A program made the position numbers and the translations under genes. This document shows positions 1 to 8,801 of a stretch of 64,000 bases of DNA, piece after piece. The notes beneath the pieces were generated by a model that saw only the letters and a list, made by a program, of their open reading frames with translations, had not been told where the DNA came from and did not search any database. Position 1 is the stretch's first letter, and the number at the start of each line of letters is the position of its first letter. The DNA comes from Bradyrhizobium sp. NFR13. GTDB taxonomy: Bacteria; Pseudomonadota; Alphaproteobacteria; Rhizobiales; Xanthobacteraceae. The DNA is taken from NCBI RefSeq assembly GCF_900114605.1, contig NZ_FOTP01000010.1, positions 62,001-126,000 on the forward strand, given 5' to 3'.

Positions 1-2727
1 CCGATCATGCTGCTGTCGGCGACGTCGGACACGCTGCCCATTACGACGGTCAGCGATAGTGTCGATGCACAACTGGCGCAGCAGATCAGCCAGATCTCCG
101 GTGTCGCCCAGGTTACGATCGGTGGCCAGCAAAAGCCGGCGATCCGCATCCAGATCGATCCCGCCAAGCTGGTGGCCAAGGGGCTACAGCTCGAAGACAT
201 CCGCAGCCAGATCGCGATCACCACTGTCGACAGTCCGAAAGGCAATATCGACGGCGCGACCCGCAGTTACACGATCTACGCCAACGACCAGTTGCCGGAA
301 TCGAAAGACTGGAACGACGTCATCATTGCCTTTCGCAATGGCGGCCCGTTGCGGGTCAGGGATATCGGCCGAGCGGTGACCGGCCCTGAAGACGCCAAGC
401 AGGCGGCCTGGGCCAATGGCAAGCGCGGCGTGTTTCTGGTGATTTTCAAGCAACCCGGCGCCAACGTCATCGACACCGTCGACAAGATCAAGGCCGAGCT
501 GCCGCGTCTGGTGGCCGCAATCCCGCCGACCGTGAAGATCGAGGTCCTCAGCGATCGCACGCAGACCATCCGCGCCGCCGTGCAGGATGTGCAGTTCACG
601 CTGCTGCTGACCATCGGGCTTGTCGTGATGGTGATCTTCATCTTCCTGCGCAGCGTCTGGGCCACGGTCATTCCCAGCGTCACCGTGCCGCTGGCGCTGC
701 TCGGCGCGTGCGCACTGATGTGGGTGTTCGGCTATACGCTCGACAACCTGTCGCTGATGGCGCTGACCATCTCGGTCGGCTTCGTGGTCGACGACGCCAT
801 CGTGATGCTGGAAAACATCACGCGCTATATCGAGGAAGGCGAAACACCGATGGCTGCCGCGCTGAAAGGCGCCGGTGAAATCGGCTTCACCATCGTCTCC
901 ATATCAGTCTCGCTGGTCGCGGTGCTGATACCGCTGCTGCTGATGGGTGGCATTATCGGTCGCCTGTTCCGCGAATTCGCCGTCACGCTGACCATGACGA
1001 TCTTCGTCTCGCTGGTGGTGTCGCTGACATTGACCCCGATGATGGCCTCGCGCTTCCTGCGCGAGGAGAAGCACGCCAAGCATGGCCGGCTCTATCAGCT
1101 CAGCGAGAATGCCTTCGACGCTCTACTGCGCGCCTATGAGCGCGGCCTCGACCTCGTGCTGCGCTGGCGCCTGACCACGCTGATGGTGTTCTTCGCTACG
1201 CTCGTTCTGTCGGTCTATCTGTTCATGATTATCCCGAAGGGTTTCTTCCCGCAGCAGGACACCGGCCTGATCACGGCCTCCTCCGAAGCGGCGCAGGATA
1301 TTTCCTTCGCCGACATGAAGGTCCATCAGGAAGAACTCGGCAAGATTGTGCAGGCCGATCCCGACGTCGCCAGCGTGGCCATGTCGATCGGCGGCAGCGG
1401 CGGCGCGCTCAATACCGGGCGCATGTTCATCACACTGAAACCGCGCGACGAACGCTCGGCCAGTGCGCAGCAGATCATCACGCGGCTGCGGCCCCAGCTG
1501 GAGAAGGTCCAGGGCGCCCGGCTGTTCATGCAGGCGGCACAGGATATCCGCCTCGGCGGCCGTGCCACCCGCACCCAGTTCGAATATACGCTGCAAGACG
1601 CCAATCTGACGGAGCTGAACGAATGGGCCCCGAAGATTCTGGCCAAGATGCAGACGCTGCCGGGTCTACGCGACGTCGCCACAGACCAGCAGACCAAGGG
1701 CACAACGCTGACGCTGACCATCGATCGCGACAACGCCTCGCGCTACGGCATCCAGCCGCAACTGATCGACGATACTCTGTATGACTCGTTCGGCCAGCGT
1801 CAGGTCGCGCAGTATTTCACGCAACTCAACAGCTACCACGTCATTCTCGAAATCCTGCCTGGGCTGCAAGGCAAACTGGATTCGCTAGACAAGATCTACA
1901 TCAAGTCGCCGACGACGGGCGACATGGTGCCTTTGTCGGCCTTTGCGAAATGGACCACGGTGCCAGTGCGGCCACTGTCGATCAGCCATCAAGGCCAATT
2001 CCCGGCGATCACCATCAGCTTCAACCTGGCGCAGGGTGTCGCTCTTGGTCAGGCCACGGATGCCGTTCAAAACGCAATGCAGGAAATGGGGGCGCCATCG
2101 ACGCTGCGTGGCACCTTCCAGGGTACGGCGCAGGCCTTCCAGCAATCACTGGCAACGGTACCGCTGCTGATCCTCGCCGCACTGGTGGTGGTCTATCTGA
2201 TCCTCGGCATTCTCTATGAGAGCTACATCCACCCTCTGACGATCCTGTCCACCCTGCCCTCTGCCGGCGTCGGCGCGCTGGCGATCCTGATGGCGTTCGG
2301 ATTCGATTTCAGTCTGATCGCGCTGATCGGCATCGTGCTGCTGATCGGCATCGTCAAGAAGAACGGCATCATGCTGGTGGACTTCGCAATTGCTGCCGAG
2401 CGCGACGAGCATCTCGAGCCGGAGGAAGCCATCCGCAAGGCCGCTATCCTGCGTTTCCGCCCGATCATGATGACGACCATGGCCGCGCTGCTCGGCGGCG
2501 TGCCGTTGATGCTCGGCACCGGCACCGGTTCGGAAATCCGCCAGCCGCTCGGCTATGCGATGGTCGGCGGCCTCATCGTCAGCCAGGCACTGACCCTGTT
2601 CACGACACCTGTGGTCTATGTCTATCTCGACAAGCTTTCGAACATCATGTCCGGCTGGGGACGATCGAAGCGCGACGACGCTAACCGGCCGGACAAGCAG
2701 ATGCTGGCGAAACAGGCCGCCGAATAA
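1..2727 (+). CDS. RND efflux pump permease subunit (5' partial)
   Basis: Inner-membrane permease of a proton-driven RND multidrug pump of the HAE1/AcrB-MdtC type, which normally works with a periplasmic adaptor and an outer-membrane channel. The frame is open from base 1, and about 908 residues remain of a family usually near 1,030-1,050, so roughly the first 130 residues lie upstream of the window. Visible features are the porter-domain segments, the first transmembrane block around residues 195-365 with the motif GFVVDDAIVMLEN carrying the paired aspartates of the proton relay, the periplasmic loop motif GFFPQQDTGLI, and the second block with GIVKKNGIMLVDFA carrying the relay lysine. No adaptor or outer-membrane gene follows, so those partners are probably upstream. 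The substrate cannot be inferred. Confidence 0.93.
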   Translation, partial: PIMLLSATSDTLPITTVSDSVDAQLAQQISQISGVAQVTIGGQQKPAIRIQIDPAKLVAKGLQLEDIRSQIAITTVDSPKGNIDGATRSYTIYANDQLPESKDWNDVIIAFRNGGPLRVRDIGRAVTGPEDAKQAAWANGKRGVFLVIFKQPGANVIDTVDKIKAELPRLVAAIPPTVKIEVLSDRTQTIRAAVQDVQFTLLLTIGLVVMVIFIFLRSVWATVIPSVTVPLALLGACALMWVFGYTLDNLSLMALTISVGFVVDDAIVMLENITRYIEEGETPMAAALKGAGEIGFTIVSISVSLVAVLIPLLLMGGIIGRLFREFAVTLTMTIFVSLVVSLTLTPMMASRFLREEKHAKHGRLYQLSENAFDALLRAYERGLDLVLRWRLTTLMVFFATLVLSVYLFMIIPKGFFPQQDTGLITASSEAAQDISFADMKVHQEELGKIVQADPDVASVAMSIGGSGGALNTGRMFITLKPRDERSASAQQIITRLRPQLEKVQGARLFMQAAQDIRLGGRATRTQFEYTLQDANLTELNEWAPKILAKMQTLPGLRDVATDQQTKGTTLTLTIDRDNASRYGIQPQLIDDTLYDSFGQRQVAQYFTQLNSYHVILEILPGLQGKLDSLDKIYIKSPTTGDMVPLSAFAKWTTVPVRPLSISHQGQFPAITISFNLAQGVALGQATDAVQNAMQEMGAPSTLRGTFQGTAQAFQQSLATVPLLILAALVVVYLILGILYESYIHPLTILSTLPSAGVGALAILMAFGFDFSLIALIGIVLLIGIVKKNGIMLVDFAIAAERDEHLEPEEAIRKAAILRFRPIMMTTMAALLGGVPLMLGTGTGSEIRQPLGYAMVGGLIVSQALTLFTTPVVYVYLDKLSNIMSGWGRSKRDDANRPDKQMLAKQAAE

Positions 2728-2742
2728 CGCAACGGAGCGTTA
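2725..2742. terminator. Short hairpin between convergent genes
   Basis: Perfect 6-bp inverted repeat TAACGC / GCGTTA with a 6-base loop, overlapping the stop codons of the RND gene and of the convergent methyltransferase gene. It has no clear T-tract on either strand, so a terminator role is only suggested by position. Confidence 0.35.
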
Positions 2743-3471
2743 TGCGGCCTCTTCGATCTTCGTTCCGACATAAACGGTATTGGAGACTTCCTCGTCGGCG
2801 TTCAGATTGTCGAAGGCCACGACATGCGCGCTCACCGCGCCGAACACACTTTCCATGACTGCTGTGAAGGCAGCATCCGGCGGATCGTTCGACCACAGCG
2901 CAAATACGCCGCCCGGTTTGAGATGCTCGGACAGACGCTGTAACCCTGCCGCCGTATAGAGCACGGCATGGCTAGGATGCAGAAGATTGTCCGGCGCGTG
3001 GTCGATATCGACCAGTATCGCATCGAAGCGACGACCGGGTGCATCGGGATCGAGATGACCACCCGCCGAGGTCGCCATCCTGAAGAAATCGCCATGGACC
3101 AGACGGCAGCGCCTGTCCGCCGACAATTCGCGACCGATCGGGATCAGGCCGGCCTGATGCCATTCGATCACTTCAGGCAGTGCATCGATGACAACGAGCG
3201 CCCCCACCTTCTCGTGCCCGAGAACCGCCTGCGCCGTGTAGCCCAGACCGAGGCCGCCAACGACAACATCCAATCCGCTGCCGGTTAGCGACGCCAGGCC
3301 GATATCCGCCAGCGCAATCTCGGCAGCCGTAAATGCGCTCGACATCAGAAATTCGTCGCCGAGCTTGATCTCATAGATATCGATGTCCGCCCCCGGCTTC
3401 CGCCGACGTCGCAGGGTCAGGACCCCCATCGGCGTCGGGCGATAATCCAGCTCTTCGAACATCATGCTCAT
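2740..3471 (-). CDS. Spermidine synthase-like class I SAM methyltransferase fold protein
   Basis: About 243 residues with a Rossmann-type SAM-binding fold of the spermidine synthase/methyltransferase group. The glycine-rich first motif reads VVGGLGLGYTA, followed by an acidic second strand (VVIDALPEV) and a later ILVDIDHAP segment, where spermidine synthases carry catalytic and substrate-binding aspartates. A longer frame reaches 3522, but the residues before MSMMFEELDY look non-coding, so an internal start is preferred; 3465 is an equally possible start. The gene stands alone, convergent with the RND gene. No polyamine genes adjoin it, so spermidine synthesis itself is unproven and a small-molecule methyltransferase is possible. 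Confidence 0.7.
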   Translation of the reverse strand: MSMMFEELDYRPTPMGVLTLRRRRKPGADIDIYEIKLGDEFLMSSAFTAAEIALADIGLASLTGSGLDVVVGGLGLGYTAQAVLGHEKVGALVVIDALPEVIEWHQAGLIPIGRELSADRRCRLVHGDFFRMATSAGGHLDPDAPGRRFDAILVDIDHAPDNLLHPSHAVLYTAAGLQRLSEHLKPGGVFALWSNDPPDAAFTAVMESVFGAVSAHVVAFDNLNADEEVSNTVYVGTKIEEAA

Positions 3472-3653
3472 ACCCAACCATGCACACGGTGGGTGCGATG
3501 CGGCAACAACGAAATGCCCCAAGTGTGCAAATCTGGACAGACACTTCCGGCCAAAAGGCTAAACACCTAGCGTCGTCGATGATTCGTTGCGTCACGGTTG
3601 CGTGTTGCGTGGAGAGTGACTGCAGGCTCACTCCAGCGCGCGGGGGCGCCACC

Positions 3654-3852
3654 ATGAAACGCATTCTGGTCGTCGACGACGACCCGCTCGTGTCCATGTT
3701 CATCAGGCTGACACTGGAACGCGAGGGCTTCGAAACCGTCTCGGCCGATGGGGCGAGACCGGTCTATTGGTGCTGGATACCGGCTACGACGTGATCATCG
3801 TCGATATGCGGATATCATGCCGCATGATCAGGCGTCAGCCATATCGCCGTGA
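3654..3852 (+). pseudogene. Decayed two-component response regulator (receiver-domain remnant)
   Basis: The first 34 codons encode a normal receiver start, MKRILVVDDDPLVSMF, with the acidic pocket DDD and the first helix. After SADG the frame breaks and stops at 3792-3794. The next frame continues the same domain as GETGLLVLDTGYDVIIVDMR, which includes the phospho-acceptor strand. A third frame then gives DIMPHD, the loop that normally follows the acceptor aspartate. At least two frame disruptions, plus an apparent short duplication of gatat near 3813-3824, therefore separate pieces of one receiver domain. The remnant ends inside the 3' end of the convergent PilZ gene. It is too short to be a functional single-domain regulator of about 120 residues. 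Confidence 0.75.
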
Positions 3853-4154
3853 TCGCTCTTCGCCGGCGACTTCTTCTTGTTACCCTTGGTGTTCAGGAAG
3901 CGAATGTCGATCTGCGCACCGTTCACCTTGACCAGTTCGCAGCGGCGATAGGCAAGTCCGGTCGATGACAGCAGCAGGAAGAACTCCTTCAGATTGAGGC
4001 CCTCGATGGAGCTCTCCAAGATCAACTCGGCGTCATGACTCGACACGGCCTTCAGCACGCAACTGCGCCGCCATGTGCCATCGATAGCCATGATCCAGAC
4101 ATTGTAGCCACGCCCGAAAGTGACGCGCCCGTTCGTTACGGCTTCTTCTGCCAT
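3828..4154 (-). CDS. PilZ-domain protein
   Basis: A 108-residue single-domain protein resembling PilZ proteins of Bradyrhizobium and relatives, candidate receptors for cyclic di-GMP. It carries a basic patch DGTWRRSCVLK near residue 25, where the RxxxR di-GMP motif is expected, then a beta-rich core ending in IDIRFLNTKG and a lysine-rich tail. The classical RxxxR and D/NxSxxG pair is not fully matched, so ligand binding is uncertain. The start at MAEEAVTNGR lies 8 bases after the cheR stop, so the two genes probably form an operon linking chemoreceptor methylation and second-messenger control. A longer frame to 4271 overlaps cheR and is not used. Confidence 0.72.
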   Translation of the reverse strand: MAEEAVTNGRVTFGRGYNVWIMAIDGTWRRSCVLKAVSSHDAELILESSIEGLNLKEFFLLLSSTGLAYRRCELVKVNGAQIDIRFLNTKGNKKKSPAKSDHGDMADA

Positions 4155-4162
4155 GACCGCTC

Positions 4163-5041
4163 CTACGCACGCATACTGGGAGACGTCTTCAATCCGGCAC
4201 CCATGCCGGGCACGATCGATGGCGACGCCTGCACACCCACCGGCAGATAGACACCGCGGCGATTGGGACAAACCTGATAGCGGTCGGTGAGACCGATCAC
4301 CGTCTCGGCTGCCCCCAGGAACAGATAGCCGTCAGCCTCGCTGGCTTTTGCAAGCCTGCCGAAGATGTCGGTCTTGGTTGCCTGATCGAAATAGATCAGC
4401 ACGTTGCGGCAGAAGATGACGTCGAACTTGCCGAGGTGCGCGTAGTCCTGCAGCAGGTTGAACTGCTTGAACTGAACCATCGCGCGGATGTCGGCATTGA
4501 GCTGCCACGTCGTGCCGGTCTGCTTGAAGTATTTCACCAGCAACTGGATCGGCAGGCCGCGCTGCACCTCGAACTGGGTGTAGATGCCGGTGCGCGATTT
4601 TTCGAGCACTTCGGGCGACAGATCCGTGGCCACGATCTCGACGCGCCATCCCGTCAGCGCGGCGCCGAATTCCTTCATGATCATGGCGAGCGAATATGGC
4701 TCCTGCCCGGTCGAGCCGGCGGCGCACCAGATCCGCAGGCTGCGCTTTCCAGCGCGCGCCTTGATCAGGTCGGGGATGACCGTGTTCTGAAAATGCTCGA
4801 AAGGGGTCTTGTCGCGAAAGAAGAAGGTCTCGTTGGTGGTCATGGCTTCGACCACATCCGAGATCATCGGCTCGGAGCCGGCTTTCATCTTCTGAACGAG
4901 TTCGCTGATCCCGGCGACACCGGCCTTACGCGCCAGCGGCATCAATCTGCTTTCGAGCAGGTACTTCTTGTCGGCCGATAACACCAGTCCGGAACGATCC
5001 TTCAGGATCTTCTGCAAATACTCATAATCGATAGGGGTCAT
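4163..5041 (-). CDS. cheR: Chemotaxis protein methyltransferase CheR
   Basis: SAM-dependent glutamate O-methyltransferase that methylates methyl-accepting chemotaxis proteins for adaptation. The 292-residue length is typical. An N-terminal helical domain (about residues 1-75, ending in VVEAMTTNETFFFRD, the CheR signature region) precedes the SAM-binding domain with IWCAAGSTGQEPYSLAM, VATDLSPEVLEKSRTGIY and the FDVIFCRNVLIYFD motif. The usual cheA, cheW, cheB and cheY genes are not nearby; only a decayed response regulator, a PilZ gene downstream and an MCP gene upstream are. This is either a detached copy or one of several CheR paralogues expected in these motile bacteria. Confidence 0.95.
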   Translation of the reverse strand: MTPIDYEYLQKILKDRSGLVLSADKKYLLESRLMPLARKAGVAGISELVQKMKAGSEPMISDVVEAMTTNETFFFRDKTPFEHFQNTVIPDLIKARAGKRSLRIWCAAGSTGQEPYSLAMIMKEFGAALTGWRVEIVATDLSPEVLEKSRTGIYTQFEVQRGLPIQLLVKYFKQTGTTWQLNADIRAMVQFKQFNLLQDYAHLGKFDVIFCRNVLIYFDQATKTDIFGRLAKASEADGYLFLGAAETVIGLTDRYQVCPNRRGVYLPVGVQASPSIVPGMGAGLKTSPSMRA

Positions 5042-5301
5042 GGTCTCTTTCTAAGACGCAACGCCGGTCCAAATAACGAGCAGCGATGACGGTATGCCGC
5101 TGCGTGTAAAAACGCGTAATACACGATTGCAGTAAATGACTAAAAGATCGCCAAGACGCCGCAGGACGTTGCGTGAGATTTGCTGCGCCGGGCACAAAGT
5201 TGAGAAGCGCGGCAGCATAATCGCCACCGCACGGTAGCCTGCAACCTGCGCAAAAGGATAGTTCAGCAAGCGAATGGCGGGAGGCGGCGCAACTAACAAT
5301 G
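5042..5301. other. Intergenic region upstream of cheR
   Basis: This stretch between the MCP terminator and cheR should hold the cheR promoter. A 93-codon open frame on the minus strand (5051-5332) runs through it and through the terminator hairpin, and has no recognisable protein features. No repeat or RNA gene is evident. Confidence 0.4.
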
Positions 5302-5330
5302 AGAAAAGCCGGCGCTTTCGCGCCGGCTTC
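5302..5330 (-). terminator. Rho-independent terminator of the MCP gene
   Basis: Perfect 10-bp stem (5306-5315 with 5320-5329) and a 4-base loop. Read on the minus strand, the stem ends in GGCTTTTC, giving the T-rich tail. It lies 23 bases after the stop codon of the MCP gene. Confidence 0.85.
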
Positions 5331-5352
5331 AATGTCTCGATATCCTGTCGCG

Positions 5353-7044
5353 TCAGGCTGCGCGTACGGCGTTGAGGAACTTGCTGACCTCGACCTTCAG
5401 ACGCGTGCTGTCCGAGGAGAGCGACTGCGCGGCAGAAAGTACCTGCGTGGAGGCCGAGCCGGTCTCGCTGGCGCCACGCTGCACGTCGGTGATATTCGAC
5501 GAGACTTGCATGGTGCCCTGCGCTGCCTGCTGCACGTTGCGGGAGATTTCCTGGGTCGCAGCGCCCTGCTCTTCCACCGCCGACGCAATCGTCGAAGCAA
5601 TCTCGGACATCCGGCCGATGGTGTCCCCGATCTCCTTGATCGCACCAACCGATTCCTGCGTCGCCGCCTGGATTCCGGAGATCTGCGTCGAGATCTCACC
5701 GGTGGCTTTTGCCGTCTGCTCAGCCAGCGCCTTCACTTCCGATGCAACCACCGCGAAGCCGCGGCCGGCTTCACCGGCGCGCGCTGCTTCGATAGTTGCG
5801 TTGAGCGCCAGAAGGTTGGTCTGGCCGGCGATATTGTTGATCAGCTCGACGACGTCACCGATGCGAGCGGCCGCACTGGCAAGCGCGCTGACGCGATCGT
5901 TGGTCAGGCGAGCCTGATCGACGGCCTGATTGGCGATGCTGGCCGATTCCTGCACCTGACGGCTGATTTCGTTCACCGACGAGGCCATCTCCTCAGTCGC
6001 CGAAGCAACCGACTGCACATTGGTCGAGGCTTCCTCCGAAGCGGCTGCCACGGTCGTTGTCAGCTCCTGCGAACGTTCGGCGGTCGCGGTCAGCGTGCTG
6101 GCAGAGGCTTCCAGTTCGGTCGAAGCCGACGACACTGTCTCGACGATCTCGCCGATCATCGCTTCGAATTCGCGGGTGATGTTATCGACGCGGCGACCAC
6201 GCTCGATCTTGGCTTCCGCATCGGCTGCTGCTGCTTCGTCGGCCGCACGCTTGTCGATCAGCGCCTGTTTGAAGATCTGCAGCGCGTCTCCCATCGTGCC
6301 GATCTCGGTCTTCATACCCTGATGCGGCACGATGGCGGTCAGATCGCCCTGGCCCAATGCCTGCATCGGCTTGACGATCGATGCGATGCCGCTGGAGACG
6401 TCCCGCACGAGATAGATACCAATACCAATACCAAGCAGCGCCGAGACGACGAGAATTGCGACAACTATCATGAAAGCAGCATCGTAATTAGCGAGGGCGT
6501 CCGCACCGGCAGCATCGGAGCCCCTGAGATTGAGCTCGATGTCCTTGTTCAGAATTTCGTCAGCTTTCAGGCCAATCGGATTCACAGTCTTCGTGTTCAA
6601 TGCATTGGCTTCCTGCGGCATCTTGCCGGCGCTCTTGCGCGACAGATCCATTACGTCCTGTGTGCCTTTTTTGTAGGTATCCCAGAGCTTGCTCCATTCC
6701 TCGTAGAGCGCACGCTCTTCCGGCGAGGTGATCAGCTTCTCATACTTCGCGCGGATAGCGGTGTTGCTCGCCACCACCGTCTCGAGCGTTTTCTCATTGG
6801 CCAGCTTTTCTTCCAGCGTCTCGGACAGCATGTGCTGACGGATCACGTTGCGATAGGTGATCGTACCCGAGCGCAAATCGCCGAGGAAACGCACGCTTGG
6901 CAGCCAGCTGGTCTGGATGTCCACCGCATTGGCGTTGATCGCCTGCATCTTGCGAACCGCGATCAGGCCGAGACCCGTCATCGCCAGCAGCAGAAATGAA
7001 AGAACAATGGTGATCTTGGCGCGAATAGACAGGCTGGCGAGCAT
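5353..7044 (-). CDS. Methyl-accepting chemotaxis protein (4-helix-bundle sensor, HAMP)
   Basis: Transmembrane chemoreceptor of 563 residues. The first membrane helix is at about residues 10-28. A periplasmic four-helix-bundle type sensor spans about 30-190 and includes [19 protein letters not shown] second membrane helix lies near 190-212, followed by HAMP, then a long cytoplasmic signalling domain with the conserved hairpin tip around residues 385-405 ([18 protein letters not shown]). Alanine/glutamate/glutamine-rich heptads on both sides are the usual methylation helices. No C-terminal pentapeptide tether for CheR is visible. The ligand is unknown. It is transcribed toward cheR but separated from it by a strong terminator. 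Confidence 0.95.
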   Translation of the reverse strand: MLASLSIRAKITIVLSFLLLAMTGLGLIAVRKMQAINANAVDIQTSWLPSVRFLGDLRSGTITYRNVIRQHMLSETLEEKLANEKTLETVVASNTAIRAKYEKLITSPEERALYEEWSKLWDTYKKGTQDVMDLSRKSAGKMPQEANALNTKTVNPIGLKADEILNKDIELNLRGSDAAGADALANYDAAFMIVVAILVVSALLGIGIGIYLVRDVSSGIASIVKPMQALGQGDLTAIVPHQGMKTEIGTMGDALQIFKQALIDKRAADEAAAADAEAKIERGRRVDNITREFEAMIGEIVETVSSASTELEASASTLTATAERSQELTTTVAAASEEASTNVQSVASATEEMASSVNEISRQVQESASIANQAVDQARLTNDRVSALASAAARIGDVVELINNIAGQTNLLALNATIEAARAGEAGRGFAVVASEVKALAEQTAKATGEISTQISGIQAATQESVGAIKEIGDTIGRMSEIASTIASAVEEQGAATQEISRNVQQAAQGTMQVSSNITDVQRGASETGSASTQVLSAAQSLSSDSTRLKVEVSKFLNAVRAA

Positions 7045-7661
7045 GACGAAGGGTCCCTCGGTTTTCGACCGTTGGTCCGCAATGTGCGGGGTGTCGTGGA
7101 AATGAAGCAGTCAGCAGAAGTGCAATGGCAGAACGGCGAACACGGGGTTCGATGACTTTCTCGTTATCAAGTCCCGTTCCTTCAATTTGTAGGTATTATG
7201 TAAACCGTTGGTAAAGGTGCGACATTCTGGCTAAGCAAAAATGAACCGCAGGTCTCTTTTTTCGATGCCTGCAATATCAGTCAGTTAGCAACAATCATCT
7301 GAGGTTGACGACTGCTATTTCACTACTTGTGGAGGCAAGCCGACGCAGGGCAGTGACGAGATCGTGCCTCTAGGCAAAGCAGCGAATCAAAATACAACTC
7401 TTGGTTCCAGTCCCTGACATTGCTGATCTGAAGTTTATCCATCACCCAGCGCGAGAAACGCAGCGGCGCGCGAGCGCGACTGAACGTGCTGAATGGGAAA
7501 GAGAATCCAGCCAATACTCGCGTCGCCGATCAAAACCACCGCTCACGCCACCGCGACATAATGGCACACTGTTGTCCCATCTGTCGGCAACGTCCTTCAA
7601 ACGCAGGATGTCGAAATTTCCCTGTCCGGCGATAACGAGTCTTGGGCTTGGCAGGTGACCT
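7045..7661. other. 617-base divergent intergenic region
   Basis: This gap separates the minus-strand MCP gene from the plus-strand biosynthetic operon and must contain promoters for both. The segment about 7150-7330 is visibly richer in A and T than its surroundings. A clear ribosome-binding sequence AGGTGA occurs at 7652-7657, just before the thioesterase start. An 85-codon open frame (7401-7658) ends 3 bases before that start but has no domain features, so I do not call it. Confidence 0.5.
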
Positions 7662-8801
7662 ATGGCTCGGACTTATCTCCAACCGGAAGTAGCGGAACGA
7701 CCGGCCGATCAGCTTGTCAGCCAGAAGTTACGGCCTTCATGGGCGCAGGGACGCGAGCCGACGATCTATCAAATCGTGCAGGATGCCCGGGCCACGAGTT
7801 TCAACACCCGCAACATGCCTGGAGCCTCGGAGGAAGCCGACGATTTATCAAGGCTGCAGCGGTGCATCCAGGACATCGAAAGCGCCACCGGGCTTGAGTT
7901 ATCGATCGCACACTTCACGCTCGATATGACAGCCGCGGAAATGGTCAAGGCGATTGTGTCCGGGAAGGCAACCGTCAAAGCCGTAGGCGTGCAAGCCGAT
8001 ATGCGTCCAATCGTGTTCCTGTTGCCGGGGTCCCTCGGTTACGGTCCGAGCATGGCCGCTTTTGCAGCGGGGCTCGGCAAAATCGCCCGGGTCATCCCGA
8101 TCAAATACCCCGACCTCGCGAGCATCCTCGACGGAAACAGCACGGTCGCCTCCATGGCCGATGCCGCGATCGAGCAAATCCGCCGAAGCCAACCTGTCGG
8201 ACATGTTCGCCTTCTCGGCCATTCCCTTGGTGGTGTGGTGGCGTTCGAAGTTGCGGCGCGGCTGCTGGAGGCACGGCGGTCCATCAAGTTCCTGGGAATT
8301 CTCGATACAACGATCGTCAACGAGGGCCGCGATTATCGGGAGACACTCGCCCGAACGTTCCGGCGGCTCCGCGCCAATCGCGTGAACATGTCGCGGATAG
8401 CCTGCCGAGCACTCGCGAAGGTTACGGCTTCAATCGGTCGCGAGGCCCTCCTTGCTCGGATGCTTCATCGCTATACGCGAGGGAAGTTCAACGCCACCAG
8501 CTTCCGAATTAGACTTGAACTGCAAGAGGTGCTGCGGTCGCGAGCTTTCTACCAATGGCTGGCGTCACCCAAGCCGGCTTTGCCGATCGGGGCTACACTG
8601 TTTCGCTGCAACCGGGATGGAGCGCCGCGCGCGCTCGGCTGGGATTGCGCCCTCGCGAGCCTGGACGTGATCCCCATAGCAGGCACGCATATCGAGCTCG
8701 TCGTCGAGCCCTATCTCGCCACCAACCTCCCCTTGGTCGAGAGTGCGGTCGCGCAAACCTACACACCGGCCGAATTTTGCAAGCGGGAAACGCTGTCATG
8801 A
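7662..8801 (+). CDS. Thioesterase with degenerate carrier-like N-terminal segment
   Basis: A 379-residue alpha/beta-hydrolase of the type I thioesterase class that releases products from NRPS or PKS carrier proteins. The domain starts near residue 114 with PIVFLLPGSLGYGPS. The catalytic triad appears to be Ser188 in GHSLGG, Asp215 in GILDTT and His343 in AGTHIEL. Residues about 54-100 resemble the last two helices of a carrier domain (EADDLSRLQ, then SATGLELSIAHF), but aspartate stands where the phosphopantetheine serine of a DSL motif would be. The start has a good ribosome-binding site. The stop overlaps the next start in ATGA, so this is the first gene of a translationally coupled operon. 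Confidence 0.82.
   Translation: MARTYLQPEVAERPADQLVSQKLRPSWAQGREPTIYQIVQDARATSFNTRNMPGASEEADDLSRLQRCIQDIESATGLELSIAHFTLDMTAAEMVKAIVSGKATVKAVGVQADMRPIVFLLPGSLGYGPSMAAFAAGLGKIARVIPIKYPDLASILDGNSTVASMADAAIEQIRRSQPVGHVRLLGHSLGGVVAFEVAARLLEARRSIKFLGILDTTIVNEGRDYRETLARTFRRLRANRVNMSRIACRALAKVTASIGREALLARMLHRYTRGKFNATSFRIRLELQEVLRSRAFYQWLASPKPALPIGATLFRCNRDGAPRALGWDCALASLDVIPIAGTHIELVVEPYLATNLPLVESAVAQTYTPAEFCKRETLS

Noticed and set aside
5051-5332. 93-codon minus-strand frame between cheR and the MCP gene
   Set aside because: It runs through the MCP terminator hairpin and has no recognisable features.
5299-6999. Long plus-strand frame antisense to the MCP gene, and similar ones antisense to the NCS1, kup, ABC exporter and DAHP synthase genes
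   Set aside because: These are mirror frames of GC-rich coding sequence. Histidine- and arginine-rich translations without motifs show no independent coding signal.
7562-7577. Possible sigma-54 promoter (TGGCAC followed by TTG) upstream of the biosynthetic operon
   Set aside because: The -12 element does not carry the GC pair at the required distance from the GG.
7401-7658. 85-codon frame ending 3 bases before the thioesterase start
   Set aside because: Arginine-, serine- and proline-rich with no domain or leader features, and overlapped by another open frame on the opposite strand; the ribosome-binding site at its end serves the thioesterase gene.
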